Below, piece after piece: positions 6,050 through 11,059 of a DNA stretch of 13,349 bases (position 1 is its first letter; every line of letters begins with the position of its first letter). Origin of the DNA: JBAZHE01 sp041652555 (GTDB lineage Bacteria > Patescibacteriota > Patescibacteriia > Patescibacteriales > WJLG01); the NCBI GenBank assembly GCA_041652555.1, contig JBAZHE010000028.1, positions 1 to 13,349 on the forward strand, written 5' to 3'. The position numbers and the translations under genes were made by a program. Below the pieces are notes generated by a model. That model made no database searches and had not been told where the DNA came from. It was given only the letters and a program-made list of their open reading frames with translations.

Positions 6050-6074
6050 TTAAGTTGTATTCATCTTTCCTCCT
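6050..6074 (-). other. Strong SD followed by a four-codon ORF (MNTT, stop)
   Basis: On the minus strand AGGAGG (6074-6069) is followed after AAAG by ATG AAT ACA ACT TAA (6064-6050). It lies about 115 nt upstream of the lipoprotein start, which itself lacks an SD this good. It could be a leader peptide, a translational decoy or the remnant of a former start. Confidence 0.35.
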
Positions 6075-6093
6075 TTTTTTGTAAAGAACAATG

Positions 6094-6113
6094 TTTTCTG
6101 ATCAATCAGAAAA
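6094..6113. repeat. Inverted repeat upstream of the lipoprotein gene
   Basis: TTTTCTGAT (6094-6102) and ATCAGAAAA (6105-6113) are perfect 9-bp arms around CA. The 2-base gap suits a protein-binding palindrome (operator) better than an RNA hairpin. It lies in the leader of the minus-strand lipoprotein gene. Confidence 0.45.
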
Positions 6114-6137
6114 ATTAAAACTAACCCAATTGTTTTA

Positions 6138-6215
6138 CCCTCCCTTCTTGTGATGATTGGTTTGTTTAAAAAAACAAAAATCTTTTTTTAGGATTCAAAG
6201 CCCTCCCTTTGCTTG
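6138..6215 (-). repeat. Two CAAG...GGGAGGG direct repeats in the lipoprotein leader
   Basis: On the minus strand CAAGCAAAGGGAGGG (6215-6201) and CAAGAAGGGAGGG (6150-6138) are near-copies about 65 nt apart. GGGAGGG resembles an anti-SD-binding tract, but no convincing ORF follows either copy. Apart from these, the inverted repeat, the mini-ORF, two putative -10 boxes and candidate RNA 2, I see nothing else in the 476-base gap from 5949 to 6424. Confidence 0.4.
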
Positions 6216-6223
6216 ATAAATAT

Positions 6224-6232
6224 ATCATAGCA
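6224..6232 (-). promoter_or_regulatory. Distal extended -10 promoter, minus strand
   Basis: TGC-TATGAT on the minus strand matches the TGCTAT extended -10 pattern of other genes here. The start would be near 6217, giving a leader of about 270 nt to the lipoprotein ATG that contains both GGGAGGG repeats, the inverted repeat and the mini-ORF. Confidence 0.4.
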
Positions 6233-6272
6233 TTTAAAAAAAATTAATACAATGACTATTCAGATTTAATTT

Positions 6273-6344
6273 TGGTTCTAACTTCGTCCGCGACCCCGAG
6301 CTATACTTAACGAAGCAAAAAAGGCCATATCAAAGGTCTTTTTT
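6273..6344 (+). ncRNA. Candidate short RNA or leader element, copy 2
   Basis: The 29-nt block at 6273-6301 differs from copy 1 (2539-2567) at only two positions. A weak -10 (TTTAAT 6265-6270) precedes it and a terminator follows 15 nt later. The sequence between motif and terminator is not conserved, so the block itself is probably the functional part. It stands upstream of the phosphodiester glycosidase-like gene, which has its own promoter after the terminator. Confidence 0.45.
6317..6344 (+). terminator. Terminator after conserved motif copy 2
   Basis: AAAAAAGGCC (6317-6326) / GGTCTTTTTT (6335-6344) form a 10-bp stem with one G-U pair and an 8-nt loop. Its T run is the start of the duplicated promoter region. 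Confidence 0.75.
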
Positions 6345-6420
6345 GTTTTATTATTTTTTTACACATCCTTGATTTAAAAGTGCTATACTATAGTTGTTAA
6401 GTTATTAATTATTTAATAAT
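6339..6420 (+). promoter_or_regulatory. Duplicated promoter/leader module, copy 1
   Basis: About 80 nt closely match 9066-9144 upstream of the M23 gene. Shared parts are a T-rich start, ACACATC, an extended -10 TGC-TATACT (6381-6389) and a near-identical stretch to the start-codon region. The transcribed end holds the perfect palindrome TTATTAA-ttat-TTAATAA (6402-6419), 5 nt before ATG 6425, where an SD would normally lie. The palindrome could be an operator or a translation-blocking hairpin. Confidence 0.65.
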
Positions 6421-6424
6421 TTCA

Positions 6425-7633
6425 ATGTCCCTAAAAAAGTTTTTATTATTAGTGATATTTTTTTTAATTATCGGTTCGCTCCCGGCGAAAGCCGAAGCGC
6501 TTACTATGGCCGAGCGCTTAAAGGGTTATATTCTTTTACAGGTTGATTCGCGCGGCGAAGCTTGGTATGTTTACCCGAATGATTTAAAAAGATACTCTCT
6601 TGGCCGTCCGACCGACGCTTCTCAAATCCTGGCAAAATTGGGATTGGGGGCAACCCATTCTTTTCTTACCGACCATACGATTTTTCCTGCTGCGGTGAGC
6701 GGTAAAATATTATTGGATGTCCAGTCGCGCGGTGAAGGCTATTATATTAATCCGAGAGACAGGAAAAAATATTCTAGCGGCCAGCCGGACGACATTCTTT
6801 TCATTATGCAGAAATTGTCTCTGGGTATTACGACGGCTAATTTGTCTTTGATTCCGGTTGGCAGTTTGCCGTTGCCAAATGGCGATACAAGCAACAGTTA
6901 TTCAAGTTATGAAGAAAAGCAAGTAACGGCCGGCGGAGTCCTTTTTACGGTTAAAGTTGCGACCATTGATTTGGCTTTACCCGGCTTGAAGATAATTACC
7001 GATACGGCCGGTGACGATGATTGCTATGTTGATTGTCCGGTAAAACCTCTAGCTGATTACGTGGTCGCGAACAACGGCTTTGCCGCCATTAATGGCAGTT
7101 ATTTCTGCCCGGCTGAATACAACTCTTGCGCCACAAACAAAAATTATTTTTTTTATCCGGTTTATAATTCCCGTTTGGGAAAAATGATCAACGAAGATCA
7201 GCTCAAATGGCCGACCACCGGTTCGCTTTTGGTTTTTGACGCTAATAATCATCCTTACTTTTTTCTTAGCACCCAAACCTTCAAAGATGCCGCCACTTTT
7301 ACGAGCGCTTATGGCGTGAAGATCAGCGCGGCGATAGGCAACCAGCCCGCCTTAATTTATAATAGCGCGAATATTATTGGCACCCAAACGCTTGATGACA
7401 AACAAAAGACAGCTAAGAGTTATCGTTCCGGCATCGGCCTTAAGGGCAATAAAGTTTATTTGGTTGCGGCCGGCAACGCCACCGTCATCGATTTAGCGAA
7501 TATCATGGAATCTTTGGGCATGGAACAAGCGATGAATTTGGATGGCGGCGGTTCGACCGCTCTTTATTATCAGGGCTCTTATAAAGTTGGCCCGGGACGC
7601 AATCTGCCCAACGCAATCGTTTTTAAAAAATAG
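6425..7633 (+). CDS. Secreted phosphodiester glycosidase-like (NAGPA-domain) protein with two N-terminal repeats
   Basis: This 402-aa protein starts with a signal peptide (hydrophobic 5-20, cleavage likely after A21-K-A23). Residues about 34-78 and 92-136 are two copies of a repeat (GYILLQVDSRGEAWYV..RY..GRP / GKILLDVQSRGEGYYI..KY..GQP) often found in Patescibacteria exported proteins. From about 160 the protein matches the phosphodiester glycosidase / exopolysaccharide family (PF09992): 'AAINGSYFCP', 'SGIGLKGNKVYLVAAG' and the signature N371-L-D-G-G-G-S-T378. This family removes or trims sugar phosphodiesters, such as exopolysaccharide or uncovering-enzyme-type linkages. Domain order suggests envelope attachment through the repeats and an extracellular catalytic domain. 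The promoter is shared in sequence with the M23 gene. No SD is present. Confidence 0.88.
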   Translation: MSLKKFLLLVIFFLIIGSLPAKAEALTMAERLKGYILLQVDSRGEAWYVYPNDLKRYSLGRPTDASQILAKLGLGATHSFLTDHTIFPAAVSGKILLDVQSRGEGYYINPRDRKKYSSGQPDDILFIMQKLSLGITTANLSLIPVGSLPLPNGDTSNSYSSYEEKQVTAGGVLFTVKVATIDLALPGLKIITDTAGDDDCYVDCPVKPLADYVVANNGFAAINGSYFCPAEYNSCATNKNYFFYPVYNSRLGKMINEDQLKWPTTGSLLVFDANNHPYFFLSTQTFKDAATFTSAYGVKISAAIGNQPALIYNSANIIGTQTLDDKQKTAKSYRSGIGLKGNKVYLVAAGNATVIDLANIMESLGMEQAMNLDGGGSTALYYQGSYKVGPGRNLPNAIVFKK

Positions 7634-7655
7634 TTGCCCATTTCCTAGTTGTATC

Positions 7656-7690
7656 AAAAAAACTCCTCACTATTTGATGAGGAATTTTTT
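7656..7690. terminator. Bidirectional terminator between convergent genes
   Basis: TCCTCA (7664-7669) / TGAGGA (7678-7683) form a stem with an 8-nt loop. T6 (7685-7690) follows on the plus strand, and A7 (7656-7662) gives T7 on the minus strand. It serves both the glycosidase-like gene and the YggT gene. Confidence 0.8.
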
Positions 7691-7746
7691 ATCTAAGAAA
7701 TTTAATTTTTAACGCCGCAGAGCTTTGACTATCCAGATTTTAATTA

Positions 7747-8115
7747 TTAAGGCTGTTTGTTTTCCTCTTCGTCCATTTTAGCCGCGGCTTCCGGTGTGGA
7801 CACCGTTTTGCTTATAAAAAACAGCTTAATAATGCCCCAGGCAATCAGCCAATAAACTAACATGGCTAAAAGCGAGGCCCATTCAAAAATATTTCCTTCA
7901 ACCTTCACAAAATGAAAGACGTTGAGAAAAGGCGCGACAAAAGGATAGCTGACGCTGTAAATAAAATTGCTAAAACCGGCTCCCGGGTTGGCGGCTAGCA
8001 GTTTTAAGACAAAGCGAAACAGCAAGAGTGCTTCAATAAGGCCAAGAATATACCAGACAATTTGGGTGCCACGGTATAACGGCTTAGTGGTGGAAGAGGA
8101 GTAAGATGAGTCCAT
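7747..8115 (-). CDS. YggT-family membrane protein
   Basis: This 122-aa protein has two long hydrophobic helices, about 18-40 (IVWYILGLIEALLLFRFVLKLL) and 78-103. The segment between them, containing 'NPGAGFSNFIYSVSYPFVAPF', is the typical YggT pattern of a short inter-helix region followed by 'PFxxPF'. The C-terminus (about 104-122) is charged and Glu/Lys-rich and probably cytoplasmic. YggT proteins are small inner-membrane proteins linked to osmotic tolerance and cell-division or cell-shape functions in other bacteria; the exact role is unknown. The gene stands alone, between convergent and divergent neighbours. No SD precedes the ATG. Confidence 0.8.
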   Translation of the reverse strand: MDSSYSSSTTKPLYRGTQIVWYILGLIEALLLFRFVLKLLAANPGAGFSNFIYSVSYPFVAPFLNVFHFVKVEGNIFEWASLLAMLVYWLIAWGIIKLFFISKTVSTPEAAAKMDEEENKQP

Positions 8116-8149
8116 AAATTTTAAGGTTATTTGTCTATTAAATTTTTTT

Positions 8150-8179
8150 AATACGCGATTACGACTATTGCCGCGTATT
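8150..8179. repeat. Inverted repeat in the YggT leader
   Basis: AATACGCG (8150-8157) and CGCGTATT (8172-8179) are perfect 8-bp arms with a 14-nt spacer. The repeat sits between the minus-strand promoter and the YggT start and could be an operator or an RNA stem. Confidence 0.4.
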
Positions 8180-8195
8180 TATTTATTGTAATTTA

Positions 8196-8204
8196 ATCTT
8201 AGCA
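8196..8204 (-). promoter_or_regulatory. Extended -10 promoter for YggT
   Basis: TGC-TAAGAT on the minus strand. The start would be near 8189, with a leader of about 73 nt that contains the 8150-8179 inverted repeat. No clear -35 box. Confidence 0.4.
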
Positions 8205-8275
8205 CAGTATTCGTTAATTTAAAAGTATTCTTTTTCTGCTTAGCGAGATTCTTTGTGGACGTTAGAGTTGATAAC

Positions 8276-8284
8276 TGGTAAAAT
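8276..8284 (+). promoter_or_regulatory. Extended -10 promoter of a leaderless C39-like gene
   Basis: TGG-TAAAAT ends exactly 6 nt before ATG 8291, the same spacing as at 1840/1847, so transcription should begin at or next to the start codon. No SD could fit. Confidence 0.5.
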
Positions 8285-8290
8285 TTAAAC

Positions 8291-9028
8291 ATGACAAAGA
8301 AAAAAATTATTCTTCTCAGCGTTTCTTCGCTAGCCATTATTTTTATTGGCTGGGTCGTGCTTGAGTTGGCGTCGCCTGACGTAAAGGGCAAGGGGAAATT
8401 TGTTAAAAGAGCCTATTTTAAAATTACGGACATTCTGCCGGTTAAACCAGCTATTAAATTAGCTGTCCCTTATCATCGGCAACAACATGCGCTTTCTTGC
8501 GAAGTAGCTTCTTTATTGATGGCCTTAAAATATCGAGGGGTAGATGTTACTGAAAACCAGTTGATTCAACAATTGCCAATTTCTGATTCTGGGCGTCGGA
8601 CTAAAGATAATACTTGGGGCGATCCCAACCTTGGTTTTGTCGGCAACATCAACGGTTCCATGCCTAATATAGGCTATGGCGTTTATGAACAACCTCTTTA
8701 TGACCTAGCCTTAAAATACCGAGACGCCAAAATTATTAATAATGCCACGCCGAATGATTTAATTTATGAATTAATAAATGGCAATCCGGTGGTGGTTTGG
8801 GGAGTAGTCGGCCGAGGAAAAAATATCTCTTGGAAAACTCCCGAGGGGAAAGTTATTAATGCTAAGATGGATGAACATGCGCGAACTTTAATTGGCTATA
8901 CCGGCAGTTCGGATAATCCGCAACTAATAATTCTTTTAGATCCAATTTTTGGCGAGATAAGATTGAGTGCTAAAGATTTTCTGGCTAACTGGACGATGCT
9001 TAATAAAAGGGCATTGGTTGTCTATTAA
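8291..9028 (+). CDS. Membrane-anchored C39-like cysteine peptidase
   Basis: This 245-aa protein has an N-terminal membrane anchor or uncleaved signal (about 5-26). The papain-like C39_2 domain (PF13529-type) runs from about 57. The predicted catalytic residues are C70 in 'HALSCEVASLLMAL', H196 in 'MDEHARTLIGY' and D217 in 'ILLDPIFG', with Q64 before the Cys as a likely oxyanion-hole residue. The domain resembles the protease part of bacteriocin-processing ABC exporters, but there is no ABC transporter or ATPase here. Its substrate is unknown; an extracellular or surface protein is likely. It is separated from the M23 gene by 127 nt containing the duplicated promoter module, so it is probably a separate unit. 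Confidence 0.82.
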   Translation: MTKKKIILLSVSSLAIIFIGWVVLELASPDVKGKGKFVKRAYFKITDILPVKPAIKLAVPYHRQQHALSCEVASLLMALKYRGVDVTENQLIQQLPISDSGRRTKDNTWGDPNLGFVGNINGSMPNIGYGVYEQPLYDLALKYRDAKIINNATPNDLIYELINGNPVVVWGVVGRGKNISWKTPEGKVINAKMDEHARTLIGYTGSSDNPQLIILLDPIFGEIRLSAKDFLANWTMLNKRALVVY

Positions 9029-9065
9029 ATATTAAAGTATGATTGTAAAAAAATAACATTAGCCC

Positions 9066-9144
9066 TTTTTGTTTTACTATTTTTTACACATCTTTGGTTT
9101 GAAAATGCTATATTATAGTTGTTAAGTTATTAATTATTTAATAA
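9066..9144 (+). promoter_or_regulatory. Duplicated promoter/leader module, copy 2
   Basis: Near-copy of 6339-6420, with extended -10 TGC-TATATT (9106-9114) and the same palindrome TTATTAA-ttat-TTAATAA (9127-9144). The palindrome ends 11 nt before ATG 9156. The stretch from the -10 to the palindrome is almost identical in both copies, and the few differences cluster upstream of the -10. Confidence 0.65.
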
Positions 9145-9155
9145 TAAAATCATTC

Positions 9156-10676
9156 ATGAAACGATTTGTAATTTTGGTTCTCGTAATAGTTCTTGGCGTG
9201 TCGGTTAATGTTTTTGTTTCGGCGCCGGCGCGTGCGGCAGAAATTCGAGCAATTGTCTTTCCGGTTTTAGGAACAGTTTCCTATCATGACGATTTTGGCG
9301 CCCCTCGCGTTGACCACACTCATGAAGGCAACGATATTATGGCGCCTAAACTGCGGCCACTGGTCGCGGCGGTTGACGGTATTGTTAACTGGGTGCAATA
9401 TCCGGAACCGAGCTGGGGGTATGCGATTTCTTTGCGTGATAGCGAAGGTTATCAATATTGGTATCTTCATATTAATAATGATAATCCCGGCACGGACGAC
9501 GGTTTGGGCGGCGGACTTAACGCTTACGTGCCCGATATTATTAACGGTGCGAAGGTGGTCAAGGGCCAGCAAATCGGCTGGGTGGGGGATTCGGGCAATG
9601 CTGAAGGCACGAGCCCGCATTTGCATTTTGAAATTCATACTCCGGATGGAACGCCTTTTAGCCCGTTTGCCAGTTTGCAAGTGGCGACCAAAATTACTGT
9701 GCCAGTCGAGGAGCCAAAACAGCCTAATGAAATTTTACCTTACGGAAATTTTAAAGGCGGATCTTCAATAGCAATTGGACATTTTGGCGGCACGGCGACA
9801 ATCGTGAGTGGCGCGGGACCAGGCGGTGGACCGCATGTCAGAGTTATGAGTCAGGATGGAACCGTTATTTCGCAGTTTTTCCCTTATCCGCTGTTGTTCA
9901 AGGGCGGCGTTGATGTGGCCACGGGCGACATTGACGGCGACGGCATTGATGAAATTATCACCGGCGCGGGACCGGGTGGCGGTCCGCATGTCAGAATATT
10001 TTTAGCTAACGGCGAGCCACGTGGCAGTTTCTTCGCTTATCCTTTGGGTTTTCGTGGTGGCGTGCGCGTGGCCACGGGCGACATTGACGGCGACGGCATT
10101 GATGAAATTATCACCGGCGCGGGACCGGGTGGCGGTCCGCATGTCCGCATTTTTGAAGCTGATGGAACCGTTGTAGCTGGTTTTATGGCCTACGCGCCGA
10201 CTTTTAAGGGTGGAGTTGATGTAGCGGTCAAACCGGCAACCTTGGGAAGTGCGGCGCGAATTATCACCTCGGCTTTGGCAACTGGCGGTCCGCATGTGAG
10301 AATTTTTGACACGCTCGGCAATGTGCAAGAGTCTTTTTTCGCCTATGCTCTTGATTTTCGGGGTGGCGTAAAAATAACCGTGGCCAATATCAATTCGGTG
10401 ACCGGTGCTTTTGATATTATAACCGTACCGGCCAGTAGTGGTGGTCCGGATATCCGACTTTTTTCTTCGCAAGGATCGCTAACGAACAGCTTTAAGGCCT
10501 TTGAGCCGTGGTGGCGCGGGGGATATGAAGTCGCGGCGTCTGGCGACGGCAAAATTTACATTTCTTCCGATAATCGCCGTGCTTCAATTAGAACTATTAG
10601 TTCTTCTTATGCCAATCCTAATTCCGATTCCAATCCCATTCCTCGCTGGGGACATTGGTGGGGGCGGGGAGATTAG
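9156..10676 (+). CDS. Secreted M23 metallopeptidase with FG-GAP-like repeats
   Basis: This is a 506-aa exported protein. Signal peptide 1-27 ends at A-R-A27. The LytM/M23 domain (about 30-175) has H56-x3-D60 and H155-L-H157 ('SPHLHFEIH') plus 'WYLHI' near 105, the zinc and catalytic set of peptidoglycan DD-/glycyl-endopeptidases. From about 195 there are five full repeats of roughly 51 aa and one partial one, with the pattern 'FKGGVDVATGDIDGDGIDEIITGAGPGGGPHVRIF', in the FG-GAP/VCBS style of beta-propellers; the first and last are divergent. The tail 'PRWGHWWGRGD' is Trp/Arg-rich. The likely role is cell-wall cutting or remodelling with a propeller for surface, glycan or protein binding. It is markedly G+C-rich compared with the M3 gene. 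ATG 9156 gives a complete signal peptide. Confidence 0.9.
   Translation: MKRFVILVLVIVLGVSVNVFVSAPARAAEIRAIVFPVLGTVSYHDDFGAPRVDHTHEGNDIMAPKLRPLVAAVDGIVNWVQYPEPSWGYAISLRDSEGYQYWYLHINNDNPGTDDGLGGGLNAYVPDIINGAKVVKGQQIGWVGDSGNAEGTSPHLHFEIHTPDGTPFSPFASLQVATKITVPVEEPKQPNEILPYGNFKGGSSIAIGHFGGTATIVSGAGPGGGPHVRVMSQDGTVISQFFPYPLLFKGGVDVATGDIDGDGIDEIITGAGPGGGPHVRIFLANGEPRGSFFAYPLGFRGGVRVATGDIDGDGIDEIITGAGPGGGPHVRIFEADGTVVAGFMAYAPTFKGGVDVAVKPATLGSAARIITSALATGGPHVRIFDTLGNVQESFFAYALDFRGGVKITVANINSVTGAFDIITVPASSGGPDIRLFSSQGSLTNSFKAFEPWWRGGYEVAASGDGKIYISSDNRRASIRTISSSYANPNSDSNPIPRWGHWWGRGD
9915..9992 (+). repeat. 78-bp exact repeat inside the M23 gene, copy 1
   Basis: Base-for-base identical to 10068-10145. 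It encodes the segment from 'VATGDIDGDG' through 'GGGPHV' in adjacent propeller repeats, offset by 153 bp (51 codons). Confidence 0.9.
10068..10145 (+). repeat. 78-bp exact repeat inside the M23 gene, copy 2
   Basis: Second exact copy of the 78-bp segment. Flanking sequences of the two repeats diverge sharply, so the identity is limited to this block. Confidence 0.9.
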
Positions 10677-10742
10677 CCACCGCTTGATTTATGCCTTGCT
10701 TTAGTTTAGTGTTTAGAGTTGAAAAATTATCCGCTTATTTAG

Positions 10743-10922
10743 CAAGGATCCGAAATTCAAACTTGCGAATATACACCACCGACTTGCACCTCTTGGATTT
10801 ATTCCGATTGGAGCGAATGTGATGACGGGTGGCGATTTAGAATCATTCTTTATTCTTTACCTGAGGGCTGTGTAGACGGTGAATCAGAACCTTTGGTTTG
10901 GCGGTGCTTCTTTCAAGAATAA
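10743..10922 (+). pseudogene. Remnant of a thrombospondin-type-1-like C-terminal module
   Basis: A 59-codon open frame between TAG 10740-10742 and TAA 10920-10922 has no start codon. It translates to a segment with 'QTCEYTPPTCTSWIYSDWSEC', then 'GWRFRII', 'PEGCVDG' and 'PLVWRC', the Cys/Trp spacing of thrombospondin-like modules that end many Patescibacteria surface proteins. It lies in the same frame as the M23 gene, separated from it by three TAG codons (10674, 10707, 10740). It could be the eroded tail of an older version of that protein or of another gene. The rest of the 383-base gap (10677-11059) holds only the terminator at 10955 and the promoter at 11027. Confidence 0.55.
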
Positions 10923-10954
10923 TTTTTATAATAACAAAGCATGTGAGTTAATTA

Positions 10955-10986
10955 AAAACTTACCTAAAAAATCAGGTAAGTTTTTT
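10955..10986 (+). terminator. Intrinsic terminator after the M23/remnant region
   Basis: AAAACTTACCT (10955-10965) pairs perfectly with AGGTAAGTTTT (10974-10984) around an 8-nt loop, with T6 at 10981-10986. Further A/T pairing on both sides extends the stem. Confidence 0.85.
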
Positions 10987-11026
10987 GATTAATTTTAAGC
11001 TTCAGGATAGCTATTTATATTTTTTG

Positions 11027-11035
11027 TGCTATAAT
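11027..11035 (+). promoter_or_regulatory. Extended -10 promoter of the GH3 gene
   Basis: TGC-TATAAT, the best example of the recurring TGCTATAAT-type box. It gives a predicted leader of about 18 nt before ATG 11060. No SD. Confidence 0.6.
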
Positions 11036-11059
11036 TTAATCATTCAATACCATTGATTT

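Noticed and set aside
8179..8391. 70-aa minus-strand ORF across the C39 promoter region
   Set aside because: It overlaps the C39 start and the YggT promoter, has no SD, and its sequence is low-complexity. The divergent promoter reading explains the region better.
8291..9028. C39-like peptidase as leader protease for the RiPP-like operon
   Set aside because: The precursor leaders do not show a clear double-Gly cleavage site at the leader-core border, the gene is about 6.5 kb away with its own promoter, and it lacks the ABC transporter usual for such proteases.
9267..10704. Long antisense and out-of-frame ORFs (up to about 160 codons) within the M23 gene
   Set aside because: They arise from G+C-rich repeat coding sequence. 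They lack protein-like composition, starts with an SD or promoters, and they fully overlap a well-supported gene.
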